NCBI GenBank assembly: GCA_902795355.1
Contig: CADBKZ010000005.1
Span: 62,001-126,000 of the forward strand
Direction: 5' to 3'
DNA length: 64,000 nt
Origin: an uncultured Ruminococcus sp.
GTDB lineage: Bacteria; Bacillota; Clostridia; Oscillospirales; CAG-272
Positions 43,668-52,649 of the stretch are shown one piece after another. A program made the translations under genes and the position numbers. The notes under the pieces were generated by a model. That model had not been told where the DNA came from, made no database searches, and saw only the letters and a program-made list of their open reading frames with translations. How positions within the stretch are numbered: the stretch's first letter is position 1; every line of letters begins with the position of its first letter.

Positions 43668-43698
43668 GCGGTACTTTTTTGAATTTTACGGTACTTTT
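43668..43698 (+). repeat. GCGGTACTTT-type oligonucleotide, two tandem copies
   Basis: GCGGTACTTTT at 43668-43678 and ACGGTACTTTT at 43688-43698, 20 bases apart, between the terminator and the end of thrC. The same decamer occurs at 46044 and 53708, and its complement at 26308. Confidence 0.5.
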
Positions 43699-43706
43699 GC
43701 GGTTTT

Positions 43707-45185
43707 TTACCGCGCGAACGACAGCACTTGCTCCGCCATTTCATCCCGATTGCAAACCCCGCGGAAGCGAACGGGACGGGACGAAAGCCCCGCCAGCGGA
43801 TAGGGGATTCCGGTTCCGGTCAAGGCCGAAAGTTCGTCCAACGCTTCAAGGTCGCCGGACGCCTCTTTGCCGACGATCGAACGGTAAACGTTGTTTGCGA
43901 ACTTGTAGGGGCTTGCGGTGGAATCCACAACAAGGGGGATTTGGCTTTGCGTTTGGGCAAGATAGCGTTCGGCGGCGGTCAACGCAACGGCCGTGTGCGG
44001 GTCGGAAAGATAGCCGTCGCGCTCCCATAATTTGCGAATGGTCTCGGCAGTGGCCGTTTCATCGGCGTAATATCCCGTAAAATCGCGCCGGATGGCGGCC
44101 AGAACGTCGGCCCCCACCTCGTAACGCCCTGTTTCGCGGAGCTGTTTCATGTAGCCCGCCGTTTTTTCGGGGCCGGCAACAAACCAGAGCAGGCGTTCGA
44201 GGTTGCTCGAAATCAGAATGTCCATCGAGGGGGACATGGTCAGGTAGAAGCGGCGGTTGCGATCATAAACGCCGGTTTCGAGGAAGTCGGTCAGAATGTT
44301 GTTGGCGTTGGAAGCGCAGATCAGACGGCGGATGGGAAGCCCCATGCGCTTGGCGAGGTAGGCGGCGAAAATGTTGCCGAAATTGCCGGTTGGAACGCAA
44401 ACGTCAAACGGCTCTCCAACGGCGCGTTTTCCGGCGTTGATCAGGTCGCAAAAGGCAGATACATAATAGACGATCTGCGGGGCGAGACGCCCCCAATTGA
44501 TCGAGTTTGCGCTGGAAAGAAAATATCCTTTCCCGTTCAGCTTTTCGGCAATGGCGGCGTCCCCGAAAATTTCTTTTACGCCGTTTTGCGCGTCGTCAAA
44601 ATTGCCGCGGATGGCGCAAACCGAAAGGTTTTGCCCCTCTTGCGTGGCCATTTGCAGCTTCTGAACGCGGCTGACCCCGTCCACGGGATAGAATACGATC
44701 ATTTTGATTTGCGGAATGTCTCTGTAACCTTCCAGAGCGGCTTTTCCCGTGTCTCCCGAGGTTGCAACAAGGATCAGCGCGGTGCGCTTCTCTCCGGTTT
44801 TTGCAAGGGCGCGGGAGAGCAGGCGCGGCATAATTTGCAGCGCCATGTCCTTGAACGCGGCGGTAGGCCCGTGCCAAAGCTCCATAACCTCGATGGGGGC
44901 ATGCACGCCGACCAACGGGGCGGTTCCGCCGACAAACGCGGCTTCGGAATACGCCGCGCGGCAATCGGCAAGCAGTTCTTCCTCGGTATAGTCGGTGAGG
45001 AACATGGAAAGGATCCGCGCGGCGCGCTCGGGGTAGGAGAGGGCGCATAGCGCGTTCAAATCCTGCGCGGAAAGCGTTGGAACGGATTCGGGAACAAACA
45101 GTCCGCCGTCCGCGGCGAGGCCTTGTTTTATGGCTTGTGCGGCGGAAACGGGCGTTCCCGTTCCGCGCGTGCTGATGTACTTCAT
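43707..45185 (-). CDS. thrC: Threonine synthase
   Basis: 492 residues, PLP enzyme converting O-phosphohomoserine to threonine. The N-terminal MKYISTRG is typical of the long form. The PLP lysine is in LWHGPTAAFKDMALQ near residue 112, the phosphate-binding region is SGDTGKAALEGY near 150, and VCVPTGNFGNIFAAYLAKRMGLP follows near 265. The start ATG overlaps the stop of the M19 peptidase gene by four bases. It is the last gene of a seven-gene reverse-strand run whose first gene, apgM, may encode a homoserine kinase. Confidence 0.96.
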   Translation of the reverse strand: MKYISTRGTGTPVSAAQAIKQGLAADGGLFVPESVPTLSAQDLNALCALSYPERAARILSMFLTDYTEEELLADCRAAYSEAAFVGGTAPLVGVHAPIEVMELWHGPTAAFKDMALQIMPRLLSRALAKTGEKRTALILVATSGDTGKAALEGYRDIPQIKMIVFYPVDGVSRVQKLQMATQEGQNLSVCAIRGNFDDAQNGVKEIFGDAAIAEKLNGKGYFLSSANSINWGRLAPQIVYYVSAFCDLINAGKRAVGEPFDVCVPTGNFGNIFAAYLAKRMGLPIRRLICASNANNILTDFLETGVYDRNRRFYLTMSPSMDILISSNLERLLWFVAGPEKTAGYMKQLRETGRYEVGADVLAAIRRDFTGYYADETATAETIRKLWERDGYLSDPHTAVALTAAERYLAQTQSQIPLVVDSTASPYKFANNVYRSIVGKEASGDLEALDELSALTGTGIPYPLAGLSSRPVRFRGVCNRDEMAEQVLSFAR

Positions 45186-46150
45186 CTTTCGGTTCCTCCA
45201 AAGGGTTCAATTTTGCGGTTGCCGCCGGCAAGATACCGCGAGGCAAACGAATAAGCGTTTTCAAAAAACAGATTGCGGATCAGCGACTCGGAATAGTTGC
45301 GCCGCAAGAGAAGCTCGGCAACTTGGGCAACGTCGGCAGCCGTCCGGACCTCGGACGGAAGCGCCGCGCCGTCCCAATCCCCGCCGAAGCAGAGGGCGCG
45401 CTCCGCGCCGAGTTCCAGAAAATGCTCGACGTGGGGAAGCAGGTCGGAAATGCGCGCCGAACCGCTCCCGCAAAGGAATTTGGTGTAGAGATTCAGCCCG
45501 ACAACGCCGCCTGACGCGAGAATTTTGCGGATCTGACCGTCCGAAAGGTTTCGGGAGACCGGACAAACCGCTTTGGCGTTGGAATGCGAGGCGATTACGG
45601 GGCGGCCGTGCTTTGCGGCAATTTCGATGATCTCATTCGCGGACGGCTCGGACGCGTGCGAAAGATCGGGAATCATGCCGAGGAACACGGCGCGGTCGAT
45701 CGCGCTTCTGCCGAAATCGGTCAGGCCGGCCGACGTATCGTGCGAACCGCCAATGCAGGTTTCGCCCGCCCAAAGCGGGGTCAGAATCCGAATGCCGAGG
45801 CGGTAGGCTTCGTCCACGCGCCCGAGGTCGTTTGCAAAAATACGCGCGTCCTCAATGCCGAAGAGCAGGGCGGGTTTCCCGTTTCTCGGCGGGCAGGCGG
45901 TAACGCAATCGACTTTGCCGGACCGAACGGCGGGGTCGGAAAGCAGATTTTCGCGCAGTTGTTTCATGCGCGTCCAGCCCGACTCGTCGTTCAGGCGGAA
46001 GTCGGTCCAAAAGGCCATTACTTGGATGTATTGGCCGAAATTCGCGGTACTTTCCAACGAAATTGCCAGATGATTGCGTTCCAGCCCCTGCTTTTTCGCA
46101 AACATTTCGCAGGCGGTATCGCAATGCAGATCGAAAAGAGAAAGGTTCAT
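45182..46150 (-). CDS. Membrane dipeptidase family protein (peptidase M19)
   Basis: 322 residues of the amidohydrolase-fold renal dipeptidase family. The metal motif HxD is in LFDLHCDTACEMF near residue 9. Other elements are GIEDARIFANDL, a C-terminal ALCFGGDWDGA and PVIASHSNAKAVCPVSRNLSD (His). These zinc enzymes cleave dipeptides, often with a D-residue. No signal peptide, so probably cytoplasmic. It starts 15 bases after yraN and overlaps thrC. Confidence 0.9.
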   Translation of the reverse strand: MNLSLFDLHCDTACEMFAKKQGLERNHLAISLESTANFGQYIQVMAFWTDFRLNDESGWTRMKQLRENLLSDPAVRSGKVDCVTACPPRNGKPALLFGIEDARIFANDLGRVDEAYRLGIRILTPLWAGETCIGGSHDTSAGLTDFGRSAIDRAVFLGMIPDLSHASEPSANEIIEIAAKHGRPVIASHSNAKAVCPVSRNLSDGQIRKILASGGVVGLNLYTKFLCGSGSARISDLLPHVEHFLELGAERALCFGGDWDGAALPSEVRTAADVAQVAELLLRRNYSESLIRNLFFENAYSFASRYLAGGNRKIEPFGGTER

Positions 46151-46165
46151 GCGAGGTTCCTTTTT

Positions 46166-46546
46166 TCAGTATGCGTCGGGAATATGCCGGACGCGGGAGA
46201 TTTTTCCGTCCGTGATCCAAACTTCCATTACGTCCATGCGCGGGCGTTTTCCCGTGGGATGTTCCCGCAGGTAGCGGGCGGCCGCGGCGCGCGTGAAGCG
46301 GACTTTATCCGCGTCCACCGCATAAGAGGGCGGAACGGGGTCGGTCAGATCCTCGGCGCGGTAGCTGCGGGTTTTCACTTCCACAAACGCAATGGTGCGG
46401 AGCGAAACGGCAATCAGGTCGATCTCGTATTTTCCGGCGCGGTAATTCCGTTCCTTAATCCAATAGCCGCGGCGCATCAGATAGCGGGCTGCTTTCCGCT
46501 CGCCGAGATCGCCGATCTGTTTTGCGGATTTACGATTCTGTTTCAT
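46166..46546 (-). CDS. yraN: YraN family endonuclease-like protein
   Basis: 126 residues from ATG 46546, close to the usual 120. The family motif is visible as [27 protein letters not shown], then [22 protein letters not shown], the (D/E)...ExK nuclease-like core also found in Holliday-junction resolvases. Biological role not firmly known. The start lies within the 3' end of rnhB (17-base overlap), an arrangement common for rnhB-yraN. Confidence 0.9.
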   Translation of the reverse strand: MKQNRKSAKQIGDLGERKAARYLMRRGYWIKERNYRAGKYEIDLIAVSLRTIAFVEVKTRSYRAEDLTDPVPPSYAVDADKVRFTRAAAARYLREHPTGKRPRMDVMEVWITDGKISRVRHIPDAY

Positions 46547-47150
46547 TCGGCTTTTCATCGAGAAAACGGATGAACAATTTGCGGTGGATGGGCGACGGGC
46601 CGTATTGCCGGAGCGCGTCCATGTGGGCTTTTGTTCCATAGCCCTTGTGCTTTGCGATTCCGTATTGCGGATAGGCGCGGTCAAGCTCTTCGCAAAGGCG
46701 GTCTCGGTGAACCTTGGCCAGCACCGAGGCGGCCGCAATGCTCGGGGAGATCGCGTCGCCGTGGATCACCGCGCGCGCCGGAATGGGGAAGTCGCGCGCA
46801 ATATTACCGTCGATCAAAGCGTAATCGGCGGGGATTTGCAATCCCGCAACGGCGCGGCGCATGGCGAGCAAATCGGCTTCCAGAATGTTCAATCGGTCGA
46901 TCTCTTCCACGTCGGCTTCGGCAATGCACCACGCAAGCGAAACCTTTTTGATTTCGTCAAACAGCAATTCGCGCTTTTTCGGCGTGAGTTTTTTGGAGTC
47001 GTTCAAGCCGTCGATTGCGGCATCCGGCGGGAGAATGACGGCCGCCGCGACCACAGGACCGCATAGAGGACCGCGGCCGGCTTCATCCACGCCGCAAACC
47101 GCGCGGAAGCCGGCCGCGCGCAATTCGGACTCAATGGTCTGTTCCAGCAT
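46530..47150 (-). CDS. rnhB: Ribonuclease HII
   Basis: 206 residues from ATG 47150, removing misincorporated ribonucleotides and RNA from DNA hybrids. The signature [22 protein letters not shown] carries the DEAGRG active site; an Asp in IDGN and the [22 protein letters not shown] region complete the metal site. Start chosen because it overlaps the rbgA stop by 20 bases and gives standard length. Confidence 0.95.
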   Translation of the reverse strand: MLEQTIESELRAAGFRAVCGVDEAGRGPLCGPVVAAAVILPPDAAIDGLNDSKKLTPKKRELLFDEIKKVSLAWCIAEADVEEIDRLNILEADLLAMRRAVAGLQIPADYALIDGNIARDFPIPARAVIHGDAISPSIAAASVLAKVHRDRLCEELDRAYPQYGIAKHKGYGTKAHMDALRQYGPSPIHRKLFIRFLDEKPNETES

Positions 47151-48027
47151 CAGAAACGCCCCCTGCGATGTCCGCCGGATCCAATGTGATCCTGCCGATT
47201 TTTGCGGCGCGGAACTCGTCGAGCAAAACGGCCGCCGTTCGTTCGGTGTCAATCTCGCCGCCGCTGATCAGAAAGCCGCGCTTTCGACCGATTTTGAGAA
47301 ATAACTCGTCGTTCTTCAATTGCAAATCTTCGTCCGAAAGCTTATAGCGCGCGGCAAGCAAAGCCGGATAATTCTTTTTCAGACGCCCGCAGAGCAGGGC
47401 GGCAAGCCCTTCGGTATCAAGAATATCATCCTTGATCGCGCCCGTGAGCGCGAGGTTTTCGCCAACGCGCGGATCCTCGAATTTCGGCCAAAGGATCCCG
47501 GGCATATCCAAAAGGTCCACGCCGATGCCGGTGGGCACCCACTGCTTTTCGCGCGTGACCCCCGGGCGGTCTTCCACACGCGTTTTTTTGTTGCCCGAGA
47601 TGCGGTTGATTAACGAGGATTTTCCAACGTTCGGAATCCCGAGTACCATGGCGCGAACGCGGCGACCCGACATTCCCTTTTCGGCATATCGGCTCAGCTT
47701 TTCGGCCAGAATCCGCTTGATGGCGGGTTCAAGGCGGTTCAGCCCCTCGCCCGTGGCGCAATCGGTCAGAATGGTCAAGGTGTTCCGATTGGTAAGGCGG
47801 TTGAGCCAGAGTCGGTTTTGCGCGGGATCGGCGAGCGAAGCTTTGTTCAGCAACAGCAAGGTCGGCTTTCCGGACGTCAACCGCGCGATTTCCGGATTCC
47901 GCGAGGAATACGGAATGCGCGCGTCGAGAAGCTCGATCACAAGATCCACATTTCCGAGGTTTTCCGAGATTATCCGGCGGGTTTTCGCCATATGCCCGGG
48001 GAACCATTGGATGGTTTCAAATGCCAT
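47131..48027 (-). CDS. rbgA: Ribosome biogenesis GTPase RbgA (YlqF)
   Basis: 298 residues, circularly permuted GTPase for late 50S assembly. Motif order is permuted as expected: G4 LLNKASLAD (near 58) precedes G1 [15 protein letters not shown] (near 125) and G3 LDMPGILWP (near 180). N-terminal [13 protein letters not shown] is the family start. ATG 48027 is preferred, with GAGG 8 bases upstream; it lies 16 bases after lepB. The gene order lepB-rbgA-rnhB-yraN is widespread in Bacillota. Confidence 0.95.
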   Translation of the reverse strand: MAFETIQWFPGHMAKTRRIISENLGNVDLVIELLDARIPYSSRNPEIARLTSGKPTLLLLNKASLADPAQNRLWLNRLTNRNTLTILTDCATGEGLNRLEPAIKRILAEKLSRYAEKGMSGRRVRAMVLGIPNVGKSSLINRISGNKKTRVEDRPGVTREKQWVPTGIGVDLLDMPGILWPKFEDPRVGENLALTGAIKDDILDTEGLAALLCGRLKKNYPALLAARYKLSDEDLQLKNDELFLKIGRKRGFLISGGEIDTERTAAVLLDEFRAAKIGRITLDPADIAGGVSDAGTDH

Positions 48028-48043
48028 TGCATACGCCTCGCTT

Positions 48044-48700
48044 TCAGTGAAATACCGTGAACGGCCGCAGGCGCAATACCACCCCGCCGAGAATACATCG
48101 TTCATCCACAAACCCCACCGTTGGGTTGCGGCTATCCTTGGAGTTGTTGCGGTTATCGCCCATTACAAATACACATCCTTCCGGAACCGTTGCGCGGTAG
48201 ACGCCGGTTGCGGAATCGAAATGATCGAAAAACAGACCCCATACCTCGTATTGGTCCGTAATTGCGTCGGTGGAGCGGTTTTTCAGCACCGAATGGGAAT
48301 CCTCGTAAACAACGCCGTCCACGGTGATGGTTGCGGTGTTGGTGTCGATCATCACATCCTGCCCGCCGAGGGCGATTACGCGCTTGACGAGCGTTTTTTC
48401 CATATTGTTGTCGGAATCGGTCAAATGGAACACCACAATGTCGTCCTGCTCGGGTTTATAGAACGCGGAACGGAGCAGGAGCATCTGGTTTTCATAGAGC
48501 GTGTTTTCCATGGATTGCCCGTCCACGCGGCAAACGCGGAACAGAAACGTAAAGACGATCATCACCACGAACAATGCCCACGCGAAAAGCTCTACGTAAT
48601 CAAAGAGAACGGCGGAAAGCGAACGGGGAGCCTTTTGGGGCGCGCTGTCGGGCGTTGGCGCGGCCGGTTCCTCGCGCGCGTTCATCGGTTCTTCGTTCAT
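48044..48700 (-). CDS. lepB: Signal peptidase I
   Basis: 218 residues. An acidic/Pro-rich N-terminus is followed by one transmembrane helix (near 35-55, ELFAWALFVVMIVFTFLF). The S26 catalytic Ser is in DGQSMENTL near residue 63, the catalytic Lys in TLVKRVIALGGQ near 107, and box E is GDNRNNSKDSR. It removes signal peptides from exported proteins, of which this window encodes several. Its ATG overlaps the apgM stop by four bases. Confidence 0.95.
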   Translation of the reverse strand: MNEEPMNAREEPAAPTPDSAPQKAPRSLSAVLFDYVELFAWALFVVMIVFTFLFRVCRVDGQSMENTLYENQMLLLRSAFYKPEQDDIVVFHLTDSDNNMEKTLVKRVIALGGQDVMIDTNTATITVDGVVYEDSHSVLKNRSTDAITDQYEVWGLFFDHFDSATGVYRATVPEGCVFVMGDNRNNSKDSRNPTVGFVDERCILGGVVLRLRPFTVFH

Positions 48701-49923
48701 ATCGGTCTCCTTTCGGGATCCAGCAAGAGTTCCATCAGGCGGTAGCCGTTGGGGAGATAGAACCGCTTTGCCGCGGCGGTTTCCTCGTTGTAGGCGGAAA
48801 CGCCGTTTCTCTTTCGGTCGGAAGAATAAATAAAGAACGGAACGGGGTCAATGGTGTGCGTGCGCAGGCGGATGGGCGTTGGGTGGTCGGGAAGGACCAT
48901 AATGCGGAACGCCTCGCCGGACGCGGCGAGGTATTCGTAAACCGGCGTCAAAATCTCCGCGTCAATTTTCTCAACCGAAAGAATCTTGTTTTCCAGCTCC
49001 GCGCGGTGACCGCATTCGTCGGGGGCTTCCACATGGACGTATACATAATCGTATCCGTCGCGGAACGCTTGGATCGCCGCTTCGGCCTTGCCGCGATAGT
49101 TGGTGCGAACGTTGCCGGTCGCGCCTTCAACGTCAATGGACTTCATTCCCGCGCAAAGGCCGATCCCCTTAATCAGATCCACCGCGGAGATCACCGCGCC
49201 GTTCAGCCCCCATTTTTCCTTGAAGTTGGGCATTTGCGGCTTTTTCCCGGGGCTCCAAAGCCATGCGGAGTTGGCGGGTTTCAGGCCGCGCGCGCGGCGC
49301 GCCTCGTTAACGGGGTGGCGATCGAGAATTTCAAAGCTATCCCGCATCAGGCGGTAAAATTCCTCGCCGCCGTTTTCCTTTTTGGGAAGGTACTCGCCAA
49401 TGCGCTTGCCGAGAATATCGTGCGGGCGCATGAAAGGATATTGGTCGTTGCCGTTTTTCCAGATCAGGCAATGGCGGTAGCTCACGCCCGTGTAGAATTT
49501 GCGCGTTTCGTTTCCGAGCTTTTCATCCAGCGTTGCAATCAGCTCGGCGGCCTCGGGCGTGGAAATTTCGTCGGCGCTGTGGTCGAGGATGATTTTATCG
49601 TCGTAATCGCCGCCTTCCGAAAGGGTGACGACATTGCAGCGGTAGGCGGTTTCGTCGGGCTGCATTTCAATTCCCATGCTGACCGCTTCCAGCGGGGAGC
49701 GGCCTTTGGAATAGACGCGCGGATTGAAGGAGAGGATTGCCATATTGGCGGTGTCGCTTTCGGGAACCATGCCCTCGGGAACATTGGAAACGGTTCCCAC
49801 AAGCGCGTCGGCCGCGAGCCGATCCATCATCGGTTTGCGCGCGGCTTCCATGGGGGTGCGGTTGCCGATGGATTCTATTTTTTCATCCGCCATTCCGTCG
49901 GGGATCAGGACCAGATATTTCAT
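48697..49923 (-). CDS. apgM: ApgM-type phosphoglycerate mutase or homoserine kinase-like enzyme
   Basis: 408 residues of the alkaline-phosphatase superfamily, archaeal-type cofactor-independent phosphoglycerate mutase. KYLVLIPDGMADE has the first metal Asp, VPESDTANMAILSFNP carries the nucleophile Ser region, and the C-terminal VLPDHPTPIRLRTHTIDPVPFFIY has the metal-binding Asp/His cluster. A branch of this family is predicted to be an alternative homoserine kinase in organisms lacking ThrB. Here it heads a compact run that ends with thrC, which fits that role; the mutase role cannot be excluded. Own promoter at 49991-50019. Confidence 0.85.
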   Translation of the reverse strand: MKYLVLIPDGMADEKIESIGNRTPMEAARKPMMDRLAADALVGTVSNVPEGMVPESDTANMAILSFNPRVYSKGRSPLEAVSMGIEMQPDETAYRCNVVTLSEGGDYDDKIILDHSADEISTPEAAELIATLDEKLGNETRKFYTGVSYRHCLIWKNGNDQYPFMRPHDILGKRIGEYLPKKENGGEEFYRLMRDSFEILDRHPVNEARRARGLKPANSAWLWSPGKKPQMPNFKEKWGLNGAVISAVDLIKGIGLCAGMKSIDVEGATGNVRTNYRGKAEAAIQAFRDGYDYVYVHVEAPDECGHRAELENKILSVEKIDAEILTPVYEYLAASGEAFRIMVLPDHPTPIRLRTHTIDPVPFFIYSSDRKRNGVSAYNEETAAAKRFYLPNGYRLMELLLDPERRPI

Positions 49924-49990
49924 AAAAAGAGCGCCTCCGTTTTGCGGGCAACGGTCGGTTGCGCCGCGAGAATCATATAATCAATACAAT

Positions 49991-50019
49991 ATTATATCAT
50001 ATTCCAAAGAAAAGTACAA
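49991..50019 (-). promoter_or_regulatory. Promoter of the apgM-to-thrC run
   Basis: On the minus strand TTGTAC (50019-50014), a 17-base spacer and TATAAT (49996-49991). Confidence 0.72.
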
Positions 50020-50141
50020 GAAGAATCCGAAAACTTTTTTGAAAAACTTGATTTCCCGCGGAAAATATGATAGAATAAAAGCGGCGGAGATCGCGGAGCC
50101 GAGGTTTTCGTGTTTTTTTCGGAAAATTTTCGGGAAACCTA

Positions 50142-50170
50142 TTGACAATCAAAAGATTGTGTGATATAAT
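50142..50170 (+). promoter_or_regulatory. Consensus promoter of nfeD-SPFH
   Basis: TTGACA (50142-50147), a 17-base spacer and TATAAT (50165-50170): a perfect housekeeping promoter, so strong constitutive expression is expected. Confidence 0.88.
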
Positions 50171-50201
50171 CTATTTACAACAAATAGAAAGGAGAGTCCG
50201 G

Positions 50202-50699
50202 ATGAGAGAATTTCTGATCCAACACGGAGCGTTCCTTTTTTGGGCGGCGGTTGCCGTTGTTTCGCTGATTATAGAGGCGGTAACGGCGGAATTGGTGTCC
50301 TGTTGGTTTGCTCCGAGCGCCATTGTTTCCATGATCCTCTCGGGGTTTGTGGACATCTTCTGGGTGCAGTTGCTCGTCTTTTTGGTTCTTTCGGCAATCC
50401 TGCTCGCGGTTGCGCGAAAGCTCGTCAAAAAGCGGCTTGCAACCAAGGGGGAACCCGCTTTGAATGCCGACGGCCTGATCGGGCGAACGGGCGTTGTGCA
50501 GGAAGCGGTGAACAACATTGCCGAAACGGGAAGCGTGAAAGTCGGCGGTCTGGTCTGGACAGCCCGCTCGCTCGGCGAAGAGGAGATCCCGCCCGAAACC
50601 GTGGTCGCAATTCGGGAGATCCGCGGCGTCAAGCTGATCTGCGAACCTGTTTCCGAAGCCCAAAAAGCCCAAAACACCAATCAAAACGAAAAGGAGTAA
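50202..50699 (+). CDS. NfeD-like membrane protein
   Basis: 165 residues from ATG 50202 (AAAGGAGA upstream). Two to three membrane segments (FLFWAAVAVVSLIIEAV, WFAPSAIVSMILSGFV, WVQLLVFLVLSAILLAV) precede a C-terminal OB-fold domain (LIGRTGVVQEAVNNIAETGSVKVGGLVWTARS). NfeD proteins pair with SPFH/stomatin proteins in membrane microdomains. The SPFH gene follows after six bases. Confidence 0.9.
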   Translation: MREFLIQHGAFLFWAAVAVVSLIIEAVTAELVSCWFAPSAIVSMILSGFVDIFWVQLLVFLVLSAILLAVARKLVKKRLATKGEPALNADGLIGRTGVVQEAVNNIAETGSVKVGGLVWTARSLGEEEIPPETVVAIREIRGVKLICEPVSEAQKAQNTNQNEKE

Positions 50700-50705
50700 A
50701 AAACA

Positions 50706-51647
50706 ATGCCGGGAATTATTATTGCACTAATTATCGTTGTTGCGGCGATTCTTGCGCTTGTAATCGCCAATATCAAAATCGTCCCGCAGTCGCAGGCGTA
50801 TGTAATCGAGCGGCTGGGCGCGTATCATCAGACATGGAAAACGGGGATCCATTGGAAAATCCCGTTTATTGAACGGATCGCCAAGCGGATCAACCTGATG
50901 GAGCAGGTTGCGGACTTTCCGCCCCAGCCTGTGATTACAAAAGATAACGTCCGCATGCAGATTGACACGGTGGTGTTCTTCCAGATTACCGATTGCAAGC
51001 TCTACGCCTACGGACACACCACGCCGATGACGGCCATTGAAAACCTGACCGCGACCACGCTCCGAAACATCATCGGTGAATTGGAACTTGACAACACGCT
51101 GACTTCGCGCGACATCATCAACACCAAAATGCGCTCCATCCTTGACGAAGCCACCGACCCGTGGGGAATTAAGGTTACGCGCGTGGAGTTGAAGAACATT
51201 ATTCCGCCCAAGGAAATTCAGGACGCAATGGAAAAGCAGATGAAAGCGGAACGCGAGCGCCGCGAAGCCATTCTGCGGGCCGAGGGCGAAAAGAATTCGA
51301 CCATTCTTGTGGCGCAGGGCAAGAAAGAATCCATGATTCTGCAAGCCGAGGCGGAAAAGCAATCGCAAATTCTGAAAGCCGAGGCGAACAAGGAAGCCAA
51401 GATCCGCGAGGCGGAAGGCGAAGCCGAGGCGATTCTTGCCATTCAGAAGGCGACCGCCGACGGTATCCGCATGATCAACGAGGCCGCTCCGAGCGAGGGA
51501 ATGATCGCCCTGCGGAGCTTGGAAGCGTTTGAGAAAGCGGCGGATGGTCAATCCACCAAGATCATCATTCCTTCCGAAATTCAAAACATCACCTCGCTGG
51601 TTGCGGGGGTCAAGGAAGCGGCGGAGAAAACCGCGAAAAACAAATAA
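50706..51647 (+). CDS. SPFH/stomatin-like membrane scaffold protein
   Basis: 313 residues. N-terminal membrane anchor (IIIALIIVVAAILALVIA), band-7/PHB domain (residues about 25-190: VPQSQAYVIERLGAYHQTWKTGIHWKIPFIERIAKRINLMEQ; VRMQIDTVVFFQITD; NIIGELELD; VELKNIIPPKEIQDAME), then a long alanine/glutamate-rich coiled coil (about 190-265) and a short tail. Stomatin-type proteins oligomerise in membrane microdomains with NfeD partners. AAAGGAG lies 9 bases before ATG. Confidence 0.94.
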   Translation: MPGIIIALIIVVAAILALVIANIKIVPQSQAYVIERLGAYHQTWKTGIHWKIPFIERIAKRINLMEQVADFPPQPVITKDNVRMQIDTVVFFQITDCKLYAYGHTTPMTAIENLTATTLRNIIGELELDNTLTSRDIINTKMRSILDEATDPWGIKVTRVELKNIIPPKEIQDAMEKQMKAERERREAILRAEGEKNSTILVAQGKKESMILQAEAEKQSQILKAEANKEAKIREAEGEAEAILAIQKATADGIRMINEAAPSEGMIALRSLEAFEKAADGQSTKIIIPSEIQNITSLVAGVKEAAEKTAKNK

Positions 51648-51664
51648 TCAACGCCGACGCCGCA

Positions 51665-51698
51665 CGCCGCACCCGAGAAACGGGTGCGGCGTTTTTTT
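51665..51698 (+). terminator. Terminator after the SPFH gene
   Basis: Stem CGCCGCACCCG (51665-51675) / CGGGTGCGGCG (51681-51691), loop AGAAA, then T7. Confidence 0.88.
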
Positions 51699-51786
51699 GT
51701 TTGGTAAATAATGGCCGTGCCGCGACTGAATAAACCGATTCCGCCGTCGGCAATACTTGCTTTGAATACAAGCAAGGGAGCAGAGA

Positions 51787-52560
51787 ATGTATCGAAACAA
51801 GGTGGAGATTTGCGGGATCAATACGTCCGAACTGAAAGTCCTTTCCGAGGAGGAAAAGACCGATCTTTTGCGGCGCGCGCGGAACGGGGACGAGGCCGCG
51901 CGCCGGGATTTGATTTACGGCAATTTGCGGTTGGTCCTCTCCATCATCCAGCGGTTTTCGGGGCGGCGGGAGAGCATGGACGACCTGTTTCAGGTCGGCT
52001 GCATCGGGCTGGTCAAAGCCGTGGATCATTTCAACACCGAAATGGACGTGAAGTTTTCCACGTATGCCGTACCCATGATCATCGGCGAGATCCGCCGCTA
52101 TCTGCGCGATAACAACACCATCCGCATCAGCCGTTCGGTGCGGGAACTTGCCTACCGCTCTTTGCAGGCGCGGGAAGAGCTGATTGCGATGAAGGAGCGG
52201 GAACCGACCGTGGACGAGATTGCGGCGCGGCTCGGGGAAAAGCGGGAAGCGGTTTTGCACGCAATGGAAGCCATTGTGGAGCCGATTTCGCTTTACGAAC
52301 CCGTTTACAGCGACAGCGGGGACACGCTTTACCTGATGGATCAGCTGGCGGATACGAGCAACGGGGACGAAACATGGCTTGAAAACATGGTTTTGCGCGA
52401 GGCGGTGGGGAAGCTCTCCGAGCGGGAGCAGCGCATTATCCGGCTCCGCTTTTACGCGAATAAAACGCAAATGGAGATTGCCGGCGAAATCGGCATTTCG
52501 CAGGCGCAGGTTTCCCGATTGGAAAAAGCGGCCTTGGAAAAAATCCGCAAAGAACTGTAA
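51787..52560 (+). CDS. sigG: RNA polymerase sigma-G factor
   Basis: 257 residues, late forespore sigma factor. The N-terminal MYRNKVEICGINTSELKVL is diagnostic for sigma-G. Region 2 (DLIYGNLRLVLSIIQRF, DLFQVGCIGLVKAVDHFN, KFSTYAVPMIIGEIRRYLRD), region 3 (REPTVDEIAARLG) and region 4 (LSEREQRIIRLRFYANKTQMEIAGEIGISQAQVSRLEK) are complete. In B. subtilis sigG follows spoIIGA-sigE; here it stands alone between the SPFH gene and nadE. Its own promoter was not convincingly seen. Confidence 0.96.
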   Translation: MYRNKVEICGINTSELKVLSEEEKTDLLRRARNGDEAARRDLIYGNLRLVLSIIQRFSGRRESMDDLFQVGCIGLVKAVDHFNTEMDVKFSTYAVPMIIGEIRRYLRDNNTIRISRSVRELAYRSLQAREELIAMKEREPTVDEIAARLGEKREAVLHAMEAIVEPISLYEPVYSDSGDTLYLMDQLADTSNGDETWLENMVLREAVGKLSEREQRIIRLRFYANKTQMEIAGEIGISQAQVSRLEKAALEKIRKEL

Positions 52561-52561
52561 A

Positions 52562-52600
52562 AAAACATGCGCCCGCCGAATCTCGGCGGGCGCATGTTTT
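52562..52600. terminator. Bidirectional terminator, sigG / nadE
   Basis: Stem AAAACATGCGCCCGCCGA (52562-52579) / TCGGCGGGCGCATGTTTT (52583-52600), perfect 18 bp with a 3-base loop region, two bases after the sigG stop. Confidence 0.85.
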
Positions 52601-52649
52601 GCAAAAAGGAACAGAACGCCGGCAACTCGCGGCGACTCCTTTCTGCCGC

